Made by a program: the position numbers and the translations under genes | The notes under the pieces: model-generated | The model's input: the letters and a program-made list of their open reading frames with translations, nothing else | Databases searched by the model: none | What the model was told of the DNA's origin: nothing | Assembly: GCA_047967505.1 (NCBI GenBank) | Contig: CM106538.1 | Direction: 5' to 3' (one strand) | DNA from: Dipteris shenzhenensis | Taxonomy: Eukaryota; Polypodiophyta; Polypodiopsida; Gleicheniales | Length of the DNA stretch: 64,000 bases | Part shown: piece by piece, positions 23,461-34,520 of the stretch | Position numbering within the stretch: the first letter of the stretch is position 1 | Layout: every line of letters starts with the position of its first letter

Positions 23461-24330
23461 AATCATGCTCCTCGAATCAATCATTACCATCCTTGATAGA
23501 AGTCATGCAGCAAGCATGGATGGCCTTTGCAACAAGACTTCCCCCTCTGTCTACCAGGAAAGCTTTCACCCTCCATTTTCTCAACACTTGAGAAACACAA
23601 GGCAAACACTTTGCCCAATACATGTGACTAAAGGCCACAGAAGCTCAAGAGGAAGGTTGATGAAGAGGCTTCAAAATGGAGTCCAAAAGAGCCCAAACGG
23701 GGCTGTAAAAGGCCCTAAGAAGGGGCTGTGAAGAGCTGTCCTTCTTGCCTTTTTTTTTTTGGGGGGGGGGGGGGGTTTACTTAAGTCACCTAGGACAGTT
23801 AGGACTCTAACCTAAAGACTGCTGAGACACTTAGGACCACTAAGACATTTTTGGTTAGTATAACTCAACCCTAATAAAACTTAGCTCAAATCGGGTTTCC
23901 TTGACCACTAACCTAACCCCTTAATTAAACCCCAATTACCTAACCGACCCAACTAACTAAACCTGACCTATCTAACCAAACCTGAACCTAACCTAACAGA
24001 CTAACCCTAGTTAGGAACTTGGACTAAGGTCTAAGGTAGGGAAGAAAAAAAAGAAAGGTGGCGCGACGAGGGCAGCGGGGTGGCTTCACGACGGGCTGCG
24101 GGCGGTGTCGCGGGAGAGGTCAACTGCAGGGGTTGACGATTTGATGAGCAGCTAGCAGGTGAAGGCCTCACATACGACCTGGGATCCTTGACGAGCAGCT
24201 TGTGGGTGAAGACTTCACGTATGATCTTTGAAGGCATCAACGCAGCTTGCGGGTCAATCGGTCGAACTAGATAGCGAGAGAGGCAGGATCACAAACGGAA
24301 GAGCTGGTTCGTGGTTCTTGACCGGTTGCT
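23461..24330. other. Intron 1 filler with T/G homopolymers and TAACC-rich sequence
   Basis: At 23750-23776 an 11-T run is followed by a 16-G run, which is assembly-sensitive. From 23870 to 24015 the C-strand is rich in CTAACC, CCTAACC and AACCTAA words with variable spacing. They look vaguely telomere-like but are too irregular to call an interstitial telomere. No coding sequence seen. Confidence 0.4.
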
Positions 24331-25265
24331 GATTCGAAAGTAGATGCAGGAGGGCTTGCTGTCGTTTAGGCGTTGCTTGGAGCGTCAGCACTGATCATCA
24401 GGATTGGACCGTGTCTGCTGCATGCACTGGTGGCTTCTGCAATTGCACTTGGATGAAAGCTTGTGGCTATGCCCTTCAATTTTCACAGTTGGACAAGCAG
24501 CTGAACGATTGAAGGGTGAAAGGGAAGCGCAAAGGTGCTAGAAAAGGGTGCTCTGATACCAATGCAGAGAAGGGGGTAGGGACAGATTTGGAGAAAGGGT
24601 GCTCTGATACCAATGTAGTGAAGGGGGTAGGGACAGATTTGGAGAAAGGGGATAGAGGAGCAGAAGGGAGAGAGAGAGAGGGGAAGAGGAGAGGAAAGGG
24701 TAGGAGAGAGAGAATGAGGTAGGAGAGAGGGAGAGATTGAGAGGGAGTAGGAAAGAGAGGGAGACATTGATTCGAAAGTAGATGTACGAACGTCAGCACT
24801 GATCGTCAGGATTGGACCGTGTCTGCTGCATGCACTGGTGGCTTCTGCAATTGCACTTGGATGAAAGCTTGTGGATGTGCCCTTCAATTTTCACAGTTGG
24901 ACAGCAGCTCAATGACTGAAGGGTGAAAGGGAAGCACAAAAGTGCCAGAAAAGGGTGCTCTGATACCAATGTAGAGAACGGGGTAGGGACAGATTTGGAG
25001 AAAGGGGATAGAGGAGCAGAAGGGAGAGAGAGAGAGGGGAAGAGGGAGAGGAAACAGTAGGAGAGAGAGAATGAGGTAGGAAAGAGAGGGAGAGATTGAG
25101 AGGGAGTAGGGAAGAGAGAGAGAGAGTGAGTGAGCGTAGACAGGAAGGAGGAAGGGAGAGTAGATAGGATTAGATGTCACATCAAAAAGTGCCCAAGTAC
25201 ATGAGAGGATGGTACTTATATAGTACCCCCTTAGCTATTTAGACCTCTCTATCTAGCAAACACCC
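24331..25265 (-). mobile_element. Tandemly repeated LTR/primer-binding-site units (TRIM-like)
   Basis: The sequence GCTCTGATACCA, complement of the tRNA-iMet primer site TGGTATCAGAGC, occurs at 24550, 24601 and 24957. Two long copies start at 24331 and 24769 (GATTCGAAAGTAGATG), 438 bp apart, and a 51-bp unit is further duplicated at 24550/24601. The right-most unit may have an LTR of about 24970-25262 (minus-strand TGTTTGCTAG..TTCTCTACA) with a TATA-like CTATATAAG at about 25217-25225 (minus). Lack of coding capacity and repeated LTR-PBS order suggest a short non-autonomous LTR retrotransposon that was tandemly duplicated. Confidence 0.55.
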
Positions 25266-25529
25266 TCAAATACTAATTATCCTAACCCCCACTAACTTGA
25301 CCCACTTTTGGCCTTCATTACAATGTGGTACATAGACGCGATCTTGATAATACAGAAGGTCGTCCGTATAAGAATAGGATGAGAAGATCTTCTGTTCGGA
25401 AGTAGAAGGTTGATCTTTCGAAAGAACTTGTACTGCTGTGCTGAAGTCTTTATCATTGAGATACTTCCCTTTGAACGAGTTCGGAACATCCACAGAGAAT
25501 GTAGAGATTACCATAGTTGATGCTAGAGT

Positions 25530-25904
25530 TAACCTGCTAAGAGCATCTGCAACTACATTGCGTAGTTCGAGAATGTACTCAATGGTCATGTGAAAGTTGG
25601 CCAGAAACTCAACCCAGCGTGCTTGACGAGCGTTCATTACTGGCTGAGTAAAGATATACTTTAGACAGTGATGGTCTATCTTTACCACCGAGTCGGCTTC
25701 CATGAGAGAATGTTTCCAAGAGTGGTAAGCATGTACAATGGCAAGAAACTCCTTATCATAAACCGGGTATCTGGTTTGGATATCCGAATGTTTATGGTTG
25801 TCAAAAGCAACAACTTTGCCTTCTTGCATAAAGACTGCTTCTGTAGCGATGTCGGAAGCGTCGGTCATGACTTCAAATGGAAGGTTTGGGTCAGCAATAG
25901 CCAT
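25530..25904 (-). pseudogene. Gypsy-2 RNase H
   Basis: Minus-strand translation reads LPFEVMTDASDIATEAVFMQ (first Asp), YPVYDKEFLAIVHA (Glu), VKIDHHCLKYI and NVVADALSRL (last Asp), the standard gypsy RNase H order. The open frame continues to 25266 and carries the usual post-RNase H spacer, but stops before any integrase zinc domain. Confidence 0.8.
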
Positions 25905-26838
25905 AACAGGTGTGGTAGTGAGTACTTGATTGAGTTGTTGGAAACTATACTTTGTTTTGGGAAGCCACTAGAAAGCTGCCGTGCTTTTCAATAATTTGGA
26001 CATTGGAGCTGCAATCTTGGAAAACTGGTAGACCTTTTTATGGTAGAAGTTTGTCAATCCGAGAAAAGAGTGGATACCATGAACGCTCTTAGGAGTAGGC
26101 TAGTTTTTGATTACCTCGACCTTCTTGGGATCCATAGAGATGCCTTGGGCTGAAATAACATGTCCCAAATATTCGAGTTGGGTTTTGAAGAACTCACTCT
26201 TCTCAACATTGATGTTGAGAGAATTTGCGTGGAGAACTTCAAAAACTTGGTGAAGATGTTGTTTGTGCTCACGTAAGGATCTACTAAAAACAAGGATGCC
26301 ATCGAGGTAAATGATGACGAACTTATCCAGGAAAGGGCCAAGGCCTGACGATGTCGTTTATTAGTGTCATGAATGTGGCCGGGGCATTGTTTAACCCAAA
26401 AGGCATGATCAAATATTCATAGTGTCCGTACTTTGTTCGAAAAGTTGTCTTGTACTCATCGCCTTCTCATATGCAGATTTGATGATAACCTGAACGAAGA
26501 TCAATCTTTGAAAATTGTGTTGCGTGCAGAAGTTGATCGAAAAGGTCATCAATGCGAGGCAATGGATACTTGTTTTTGATAGCGAGCTTGTTGAGGGCTC
26601 GGTAGTCAATGTAGAGGCGCATTGACTTATTCTTTTTTTCCACAAGTAGCACAAGAGATCCGAAAGGGTTGCTACTAGGCCGAATGTGACCTTTGTCGAG
26701 TAGTTCGGTCACCTGTCTTTGGATTTTTTCATTTTGAGTGTAAGAAACCCGATAAGGAGGTTTCGATGGTGGATTACTACCGGGAATAAGTTCGATTGGA
26801 TGATCCACTGGTCGTCGAGTTGGTAACTGCTTTGGCAA
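25905..26838 (-). pseudogene. Gypsy-2 reverse transcriptase, catalytic Asp lost
   Basis: Motifs in order on the minus strand: [69 protein letters not shown], and after a stop [12 protein letters not shown] and NAPATF. The catalytic box reads YLDGILVF: the codon at 26300-26298 is GGC (Gly) where the second Asp of YxDD is required. Several stops and frameshifts follow (FYHKKVYQFSKI region near 26030). Confidence 0.85.
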
Positions 26839-27216
26839 TTTCTGTGGGAAAATATCCAGGTAAGGTTGGAAAAAGAGTTAGTTGAGGTACTCAGGAGGAT
26901 CCTTTGTCGGTGTCTCCTCAACTGCCGTAGCCAACAAAAGTGCAGTCTTTACTTGACGTTTACAAACCCACTTCTTTACTTGTAAGGTGGAGGCAACTGG
27001 AGTTGAAGGAGAGTTCCTAGAACCAGTTAGCTCGATAAGTTTTCCCTGGTGGACAAACTGGATAGTATGGCTGCGAAAACCAATTGATGGATCATAGTCG
27101 TAGAGCCATTGTCGTCCGAGGATGACATCGTATCGGGAAAGAGGCATGATGTGAAAATTCAACTTGTTTGTATAATGTTGGATGCACAAGAAGGTAGCTC
27201 CATTAGCGAGTTCGAT

Positions 27217-27414
27217 CTAATAGTCCATGGGACTAGGACTGGTGGTCAACCGAAGTCTTTCGACAATAGAACTAGCTAGGAAATTATGAGAGCAGCCACT
27301 GTTGATGAGGATAGTGACTGTTGTTCCACGAATCGATCCTTGGATGCAAAGAACTTGAGTGGCCAGGGAAGGTTCGGGGTTGCTGGCATGGCTCATGTGG
27401 ATGGTATTTGCCAT
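27217..27414 (-). pseudogene. Gypsy-2 protease remnant with Asp-to-Asn change
   Basis: Minus-strand translation has LCIQGSIRGTTVTILINSGC followed by SHNFLA. The catalytic D-S-G of plant gypsy proteases reads N-S-G, with the Asn codon at 27303-27301 (AAC, one G-to-A change from GAC). Downstream minus sequence (27189-26878) has YDVILGRQWLYDYDPSI, the usual ending of this domain. A frame break separates it from RT. Confidence 0.75.
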
Positions 27415-27499
27415 TTGAACAGCTTTGCCTTTCTTGTCTTACGCAGGAGTAGCATCTTCTGCCTGGGAAGTGCTAGGTTCCATATTGGAATTTTGCTTG

Positions 27500-28044
27500 G
27501 GTCGCTTTGGGCAATTGAACCGAACCATCTATGGTCGTCAGTGCAGATGGTACAAAGTCGTTTTGTGATGGAGCTGTCCTTTTGTGATGGAGCTGTTCTT
27601 CTTGTCAGAGGCTACACCTTTGTGTTGCTGATGACTGTCATGACTTTGTTGAGAGGAAGAGGCACGATCCTTAGAGGAGTGCTTCTGTTGGGATCCAACA
27701 TACGATTTCTGAGACTTGTTGGGATCTTGAGATTGTCGATGACCTTGATTACCCGAGTTTTTTCTGAACTTTGAGTTATCTTGAGGGCGAGTACCCTTGG
27801 CCAAAGTAGAGTTCTGTGATTTGTTAGAACTCTGCTTCCCTGTGTTTAGGAAATCTGTAATGCGCTCTACATAAGCAATAGCGCCAGGAGTGGTGGCGAT
27901 GTCTGCTTTGAGGACATTAATGCATAACGAGGGATTTAGGCGTGAGATGAAAGCATGGAGGCAATCATCATCAGTCAAATCATCGATCTCCAGCAAGCGT
28001 GCTTGGAAGTCCACATTGGCAAGTATGAACTGTTGCACAAGCGT
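27500..28044 (-). pseudogene. Gypsy-2 gag, C-terminal part
   Basis: Minus-strand frame reading FILANVDFQARLLEIDDLTD, then FISRLNPSLCINVL, the gag helix pair before the nucleocapsid. It is followed by a long S/K/Q-rich hydrophilic tail. This is the continuation of gag on the left side of the satellite array. A CCHC-like RFNCPKRP remnant lies past a stop near 27530. Confidence 0.65.
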
Positions 28045-29412
28045 AAAAAAACACTATCCTAAGTGTGTTATTCCAACAAGTACTTATCAGATTGGCGCGC
28101 CACATTGCATGCAACTCAATACCACCTAGGTTGAGGTGCGTGCAAAGTATTGTGCCCATCGGATATGCTTTGCATGGTCGGTCACGCATTATATATTGTT
28201 TTCCCCCTAGTGTTATGCACAACCGTAAACAAACGCGCTCCCAGGTGTGTTATCTGAACAAGTACTTATGGGATGGGTGCGCCACTTTGCATGCAAGTAA
28301 ATATCATCTAGGTTGAGGCGCGTGCAAAGTATTGTGTCCATTTGATATGCTTTGCATGGTCGATTCTCGCATTAAACACCGTTTTTGCCATAGTGTGATG
28401 CACATCCATCAAAAAACACGCTCCTAGGTGTGTTATCCAAACAAGTACTTATCAGAATGGTGCGCCACTTTGTACCCAAGTCAATACCATCTAGGTTGAG
28501 ACGCGTGCAAAGTATTGTGTCCATTGGATATTTGCACGCTCGATCACGCGTTATACATCGTTTTCCTACTAGTGTTATGCACCACTGTCAAAAAACGCGC
28601 TCCCAGGTGTATTATCTGAACAAGTACTTATGGGATGGGCGTGCCACTTTGCATGCAGGTCAATACCACCTGAATAGAGGCCTGTGCAAAGTATTGTGCC
28701 CATCAGATGTGATTTGCATGGTCGACCAAGCATTAAACACTGTTTTTGCCTCAGTGTGATTCACATCCGGAAAAAAACATGCTTCTAGGTGTGTTATTCC
28801 AACAAGTACTTATTGGATTGGCGCCCCACATTGCATGCAACTCAATAGCACCTAGGTTGAGGTGTGTGCAAAGTATTGTGCCCATTGGATATGCTTTGCA
28901 TGGTCGATCACGCATTATATACTATTTTTTCCCTAGTGTTATGCACAATTGTCAAAAAAACGCTCCCAGGTGTGTTATCTGAACAAGTACTTATGGGATG
29001 GGTGCGCCACTTTGCATGCAAGTAAATACCACCTAAGTTGAGACGCGTGTAAAGTATTGTGCCTATTTGATATGCTTTGCATGGTTGATCAAGCATCAAA
29101 CACTGTTTTTGGCTCAGTGTGATTAACATCCGGAAAAAAACACGCTCCTAAGTGTGTTATCCGCGAACAAGTACTTATCGGATGGGTGCGCCACATTGCG
29201 TGCAACTCAATACCGCCTAGGTTGAGGTGTGTGGAAAGTATTATGCCTATCGGATATGCTATGCATGGTCGATCATGCATTATACACCGTTTTTTTCCTA
29301 GTGTTATGCACAACTGTCAAAAAACACACTCCCAAGTGTGTTATTTGAAAACGTACTTATGGGATGGGTGCGCTACTTTGCATGCCAGTAAATACCACCC
29401 AGGTTGAGGTGC
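28045..29412. repeat. 182-bp satellite array, about 7.5 monomers, dimeric higher-order pattern
   Basis: The word AACAAGTACTTAT recurs at 28076, 28258, 28441, 28620, 28802, 28983, 29167 and (altered) 29349, spacing 179-184 bp. Two monomer types alternate: one with CACATTGCATGCAACTCAA and CTAGTGTTATGCAC, the other with GGGATGG, CACTTTGCATGCAAGT and AGTGTGATGCACATCC. The repeating unit is therefore a dimer of about 364 bp. The array divides the gag frame of gypsy-2: capsid N-part on the right, C-part on the left. Monomer length is close to a nucleosome repeat, as in many plant satellites. Confidence 0.92.
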
Positions 29413-29993
29413 TACAGAGCACGTGTTCAAAACGTTTCCAAGTTAACACACTTTTGCCGTCCTTTAAGCGTCGTTGCTACCAACGAAAAGCTGTATCTTT
29501 GAGGAGGGAGGCTGCCAAGGCAATCTTCTTGCCTTCAGTGAGGTTGACAGTGTCAAAGTACATGCGCATTTTAGCGAGCCACTGGTCAACTATTCGGCGA
29601 TTTCCTTGACTAGTGTAGGCTTCCGCTAGTTTTATGTCAAGTCTTTTAGTTTTGGAAGCTTGAAGTAAGCGGTAGAGGACACAAAGTTCAACGTTTTCTA
29701 CCTTTGGTGGAATCGGGTCCACATAGTCGTCGGGTGGCATCACGTCATCCTTTGTATGTGTGTTACTGCGACTCGCGAGAATCTTGGAGTTGCTGGACTT
29801 TGTGGACCAGATCGAAAATGCTATCTTGAAGTTGAGAAATTTGAAGTTGAAGTAATGCTTCGCCATGTATATTTACTTCATGGGTCTTTTTTGGATTAGA
29901 GTCGCTTATCTCCGGAGAGGTTAGACGCAAGCGGTTCGACATATCTGAGGTCCTTGTGAGAAGAGCATGAGACTGTGCTCTAGTTTGTACCAT
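29413..29993 (-). pseudogene. Gypsy-2 gag, N-terminal part
   Basis: Starts at the minus ATG 29993 (MVQTRAQSHALLTR), a common plant gypsy gag start, then a coiled-coil helix (LLQLQISQLQDSIFDL). Stops at about 29771 (TAA) and just after (TGA) are one C-to-T change from CAA and CGA. The capsid part has RRIVDQWLAKMRMYFDTV and KIALAASLLKDTAFRW. It ends at the satellite array near 29413. Confidence 0.75.
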
Positions 29994-30073
29994 TCCTAGA
30001 GGAAGATCCGGGCTGCTTCCTGAGATTGCTCGTGTTGGATGGGGCAGGCGAGGCACGATGGAACCACCCGTGG

Positions 30074-30275
30074 AAATCTAGCAAAGGTCGTCCTGAAGGA
30101 GGTAACATTGGTGATGCCAAAATTGGTGTTACTGTTCGTGAGAGGACAGTAATTGGTTGCAGAGTACATGGATCTGAGCTGGCAAAGGAGGTCCTGAAGG
30201 AGGCAACACTGGTGATGCCAAAATTGGTGTTACTGCTCGTGAGAGGACAGTAGTTGGTTGCAGAGTACACGGATC
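30074..30275. repeat. 101-bp tandem duplication in the gypsy-2 leader
   Basis: Two copies with GCAAAGG starts at 30081 and 30182 and GGTTGCAGAGTACA at 30155 and 30256 share GTGATGCCAAAATTGGTGTT and GTGAGAGGACAGTA. The period is 101 bp. It falls in the minus-strand proline-rich frame but is not a multiple of three. Confidence 0.85.
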
Positions 30276-30839
30276 TGAGAAAGGGTAAGGAGCTGCTGTT
30301 GGAAGAGGAGGATATCCAGGAAAAGGAGTGCCTTCAGAGTGTAAATATTGTCTTGGGGAAGGTGAAACTTGCTCAGGTGGATATCTGTGAGCTGAAGGAG
30401 GTGGAGAGTACCTTGGAGATGCTGAAACTGAGGGGTAAAAGTCTCTCCAAAGATGGACAGCAAACTCGTGTGGAATATCGGGTTCTGGGTATTTACATGT
30501 CTTGTGAAACTCAACCTGGACTATGCTGAGGAAGTAGTGTAATTGAGGTGCCTCCCGCAGAAGATATAGGATGTGGTCCAAGTCACTGGAAGGGCACGTG
30601 ACACAAAAGACCCACGATGCAAAGGCTCCAAAGTGGGCTGGTTGCGCAATTTGAACACGGTATTGAGTGATAGGTGATGCCTTGACGTATCCTTGAAGGG
30701 ATATCAGGGGTGTTATCAGGGGTTTCCATTTCTGAATGAGGGGATGTTCATTTGCTGTAATGTTTGAAAAGGGAAAACAGCAAATATGTGTTGAGAGAAC
30801 GTCCTCAAAGAAGGAAGGAAATAGGCCACCTAGCACCAA
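30129..30839 (-). CDS. Uncharacterised 236-codon ORF in the gypsy-2 leader
   Basis: An uninterrupted minus-strand frame, long for this decayed environment. The N-half is mixed hydrophobic with a Cys/His-containing segment (STHICCFPF) and SSDLDHILYLLREAPQLHYF. The C-half is rich in Pro/Ser/Tyr (SASPRYSPPPSAHRYPPEQ) and overlaps the 101-bp duplication. I recognise no family. It lies upstream of gag, inside the retrotransposon leader, so it could be an accessory ORF of the element, captured sequence or chance. Low confidence that it is a gene. Confidence 0.3.
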   Translation of the reverse strand: MVLGGLFPSFFEDVLSTHICCFPFSNITANEHPLIQKWKPLITPLISLQGYVKASPITQYRVQIAQPAHFGAFASWVFCVTCPSSDLDHILYLLREAPQLHYFLSIVQVEFHKTCKYPEPDIPHEFAVHLWRDFYPSVSASPRYSPPPSAHRYPPEQVSPSPRQYLHSEGTPFPGYPPLPTAAPYPFSDPCTLQPTTVLSRAVTPILASPVLPPSGPPLPAQIHVLCNQLLSSHEQ

Positions 30840-31976
30840 CGAATGATTGTCAGTTTGCTGCTGAAAATAGTGTACCAGCAGTGGCTTTGGGCTGGAAAGG
30901 GTACAGCATCAATTGCAATTTGAAGGAGGTCCTGATGTCGAGGTTGGTTGAAGACAAATTTCAGGCTCCCAAAGTTAAAATTAGGGTTTGCTGTAGCAGG
31001 GGTCGAATCAGTGACCAAACAGTCCGGTTGTGGGCAGATATGTCGCCAGCAATAGCACGATCAACCAGTTGCGGCTCGATCTATTTGTAGAGGCAAGGTC
31101 TTTTGGAAGAGAGGGACTGGCTGAGGTGATTTGCAGGAAAGGAAAAATGGGCGAATTTTCTGGCACCAACATCTTGTTTGCAGAATCCAGGCAGCAAAGG
31201 TGACAATAGAAGCTCCAAAGGGGATCTGTTCGAAAGAAGAGGTCTTGTAGGCAGGTATGCAAAGGAGTCGGCTGATGCAGGCAATCGAGATCTGTGCAAG
31301 ATGGAGGCCTGACAAAGGGTACGGCTTCCTACAAGAAGATGGCACAATCACGTACGACAGAAAATAGGCGGAGCAGATCGCGTTTTGATTTTTTTTTGCG
31401 ATTGAGGTGCCTATTGCTGGGTGGTGGTTACCAATAATTAAAATGTGGGTTCTATGAACCCTTGGGTAGTCTAGGATTAGGCCTTGGGTGAAAGGCTGGT
31501 TGGCCCTCTAGGTACCTTTTTATAAGTGGGTGCTTGGTGTCAAAGGGTGTGCCTATTCTAAGGGGTATGACCCTTGGAATAGGTGTACCTTTTCATGAAG
31601 GGTGTATCCTTGTTTTAAAGAGGGGTGTCCCCACAAGAAAAGGTGTGTCTTTTTCACGGTGTGTCCCTTGGGTGAGGAGTCAAAAACTCTTCATCAAAAG
31701 GTGCCTCCAACGGTGAAAAAGGTACGTCCCTTGGATTTGGGACAGCCCAAGCACATCAAAAGACACGATCTTTGTCGTGTCCATTCACATCAACTATTGA
31801 GGTGAGGGAAATGGAGAGGCCACTGATGACTTAGGTGAGGTAGGTGCTAAAAATTTTTACGCTCATTCTCTCCATCTCTTCCATGCACAACGTACGTGGA
31901 TCTCCTTCTAGTGGAAGTAGAGGTATCATATAGGCTAGAAGGTGGGGGGCATTTCCTACAGGCAGGACTGAAATTT

Positions 31977-31988
31977 GCTCTGATACCA
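31977..31988 (-). other. tRNA-iMet primer binding site of gypsy-2
   Basis: Minus strand TGGTATCAGAGC, complementary to the 3' end of initiator tRNA-Met, one base after the LTR end at 31990. Confidence 0.85.
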
Positions 31989-31989
31989 A

Positions 31990-32392
31990 TGTAAGAAATC
32001 CTAGATTTACTATATTTAGAAATGTGCTAAGGAACAGAAAGGAGACTGAAATAGGAGAGAACAAGGAATATTTGTATTGCTTTAGTGTCTGTAGTGTGTC
32101 ATCCATACAGTTGGGCCTCTCTTATATAGAGAGTGGAGTCACACATGAAAAGGTGTGTACTCCAAAGTGTATGTTTATGAAGAGGTGTGTACCCCTTGTG
32201 AAGGGTGTGACCCTTGATGAGAGGGTACATTACAATGGTAGTGTCTCTTTAATAGAATGTGTCTCTTGTGAAGGGTTGTGCCTCATAGGAAGTGTCCCGT
32301 TGAAAAAGGGCATACCCTTCCACAAGTGTCCATTCATCAAACCATCCATAAGTCTAAGATATAGAGAAAGGAATACGTCACAGATCGTGACA
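31990..32392 (-). repeat. 5' LTR of gypsy-2
   Basis: Plus-strand reading starts TGTAAGAAATC and ends GATCGTGACA, so the LTR has TG..CA ends on either strand and short inverted termini. On the minus strand a good TATA box, CTCTATATAAGAG, lies at about 32131-32119. Inside are many irregular GGTGTGT/AAGGGTGTG words. Similar words fill 31540-31800, which may be a fragment of a second LTR copy. The right end abuts the poly(A) end of the LINE at 32393. Confidence 0.75.
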
Positions 32393-32468
32393 CTTTTTTT
32401 TTTGGGTGAAATCTTTGATTGATTATATTATATGAGTAACAACCTCAAAATAAGGTGCTACAATTACA

Positions 32469-33398
32469 TCAACTGAAAGTTTCAGTATATGCTAAAAAGA
32501 CCTCATGATCTATGTAGTGGGTCTGCAAGCAAGCAAAGAAAGATTGCTGCAGAGAACGCGTAAAAAAGCCAAACAGAGAGAGAGTAGGATCACCAAAGAC
32601 TCTATAATTCCTATATGTCCACAAAGTCCATAGTGCCCAGTAGCGAACCCAAACGAAGAAAAGATGAAACTCCGGTCTGGATGGATGAAACCCAAATAGC
32701 CAGAAGAACTTTCCAAACGGAACAGATGGGAATCTCGCTCGTAGGTGCTGTTGAAGCAGATAAAAAAACTCACGAGAGCACGGGCAATGCCAAAACAAGT
32801 GAGGCACAGTCTCTGAAGAAGCAGAACATCTGTGGCAAAGTGCAGGAGCAATGTGTCGATGAGCTAATAGCTGTCTAGATGGAAACACTCCCAAAAGAAC
32901 TCGCCAAAAGAAAACCTGTTGCCGAAGCAATACTTTATAGGCCCGAAGTTGCTGTAATCTTTTCCTCCACCACTTGGCTGTGCGATGCATTCGCCAAACA
33001 GAATCACCTCTCTCTGAAACCCAAGGTTGAGGCAAAAGGATTTTATACAATGCAGGTACAGTAATCTGAGATAGCCTCAAAGGACGAGAAGAGGACCCTG
33101 GAGAAGTCAAAGTCCAATCTTCCAGCCGGTCCTGGAGTTCCAAAGGAGAAATCGAAACAAAAGGCGAAATCATAGAAGTAATTTGTCGCCACAAAGGACG
33201 ATAATGAGAGCCCAATCCATATGTAGTGGCTGCTAGAGAAAAGGGGAGCACAGTACTAGCATCATCTATAACATCAGCAATCGAGGTGATGCCTTTAAAC
33301 GAGACAAAGTAGGAATGTCGAGGCTCATGTAAAGCCAAGGGAGACTGAAAGACTTTTGACCAGTGAATGCTTTCAGCTCTCAAAGAATTCCCAAGCAA
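32469..33398 (-). pseudogene. LINE family 2 ORF2, C-terminal zf-RVT region
   Basis: A 309-codon open frame without stops. Residues about 150-215 form the reverse-transcriptase zinc-binding domain typical of plant LINEs: LRQQVFFWRVLLGVFPSR, then C-x2-C (CHRCSASSE) and HLFWHCPCSREFF, then hydrophobic WALWTLWTYRN. Upstream is SVWRMHRTAKWWRKR. The open frame is the 3' end of ORF2. The rest of RT is frame-broken, so it is not expressed as an enzyme. Confidence 0.8.
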
Positions 33399-33803
33399 AG
33401 ATTGCCGTCCATTCCATTCCAGATGAGAAAGAACATGCTTTCAGTCAAGAAGCAAGCGGGAGACAAAAGGGCAGCCAGGCAAAGTGCCATCAGTGCAGCC
33501 AAAAAAGAAATCCCATTGATCGAGTTGCCAATGACCAAACGTAGAAATACTGATATGAGTGACCAGAGTCCTAATCATAAGAGCCCAAGGCTGATCACCG
33601 TGCAGAAATTGCAGCAACATTTTTCCCGTGTGGGCAAGAATATGCACATGAATATCCGTGATGTTCAATCAACCATGCATCTTGGGAGAAAAAATGTGAT
33701 GCATCGAAAGCAGCCTGAGACTTTTTCTGCCATGTTTGGATCGCCAGAAGATTTCCATAAAGACAGACATGAAAGATGTAAGATCTGCCTTAGTAAAATT
33801 GAA

Positions 33804-34520
33804 TGATCTTGTAAATGAATGGCATGAGCGTGATTGGTCTCCAATCACCACAAGTGAATCAACCACCATTTCGGCAATGATCTTGTAAATGACTGGCATG
33901 AGTGTGATTGGTCTCCAATCATTGTACGGACAAAACTGTACGGATTTTTTCTGGCTGTACGGACAAAATCGTAAGGATTTTTGACAGTACGATTTTTTTT
34001 TTCCCGAATTTTCTGACAGCAAAACTGTACGGATTTTTCCTGGTCCAAACTCCAAAGCTCACATAGTTTGCGAGATGAAATCCTATTGAACTGTATCAAA
34101 GGATTTTGCAATATCTACCTGCAAGAGTAGAACATCCTGCTGCGTGTATTGGCATATTCAATCCCAATATAAGCATTGGCAATGCTATTTGTAATATGGC
34201 GACGTGGAACAAAGCCATATTTGGAGGGATGCAACCTATCATGCAAATAACCTTTAATCCGATCAACCACCATTTTGGCAATGATCTTGTAAATGAATGG
34301 CATGAGGGTGATTGGCCTCCAATCACCAAGTGAATCAACCACCATTTTGGCAATGATCTTGTAAATGACTGGCATGCGTGATTGGCCTCCAATAACTGTA
34401 CGGACAAAACTGTACGGATTTTTCCTGGCTGTACGGACTAAATCGTATGGATTTTTGACAGTACGATTTTTTTTTCCCCTCGAATTTTCTGACGGCAAAA
34501 CTGTACGGATTTTCCCCGAC
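33804..34520. repeat. Duplicated 240-bp block with GTACGG-rich insert inside LINE family 2 RT
   Basis: Block 1 (33804-34043) and block 2 (34282-34520) share the same order: an RT-coding piece (TGATCTTGTAAATGAMTGGCA) present twice, then about 130 bp with CTGTACGGAC, GACAGTACGATTTTTTTTTC and GAATTTTCTGACRGCAAAAC. The RT piece encodes WRPITLM..IYKIIA on the minus strand, so that motif occurs four times. The GTACGG segment is not LINE sequence. Confidence 0.85.

Larger units (their letters stand above)
25266..32392 (-). mobile_element. Ty3/gypsy LTR retrotransposon 2, minus strand, truncated
   Basis: From right to left: 5' LTR (32392-31990), tRNA-iMet PBS, a leader of nearly 2 kb, gag split by a satellite array, protease, RT and RNase H. 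It ends at about 25266 without integrase or 3' LTR. RT-RNase H style and gag start (MVQTRAQ) are those of plant gypsy elements. The integrase loss means the 3' part was deleted before or during insertion of the units at 24331-25265. It lies antisense in intron 1 of the KOB1-like gene. Confidence 0.8.

Noticed and set aside
23870-24015. Interstitial telomere repeat (CTAACC words)
   Set aside because: Spacing and unit are irregular and the plant unit CCCTAAA is not maintained.
24483-25180. Ser/Leu/Pro-rich minus-strand frames of 98-134 codons
   Set aside because: They derive from purine-rich GAGAGGG tracts of the LTR-like units, not from a gene.
28045-29412. CRISPR-like or bacterial repeat-spacer structure
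   Set aside because: Monomers are homologous along their whole length with no unique spacers, and the context is plant nuclear DNA.
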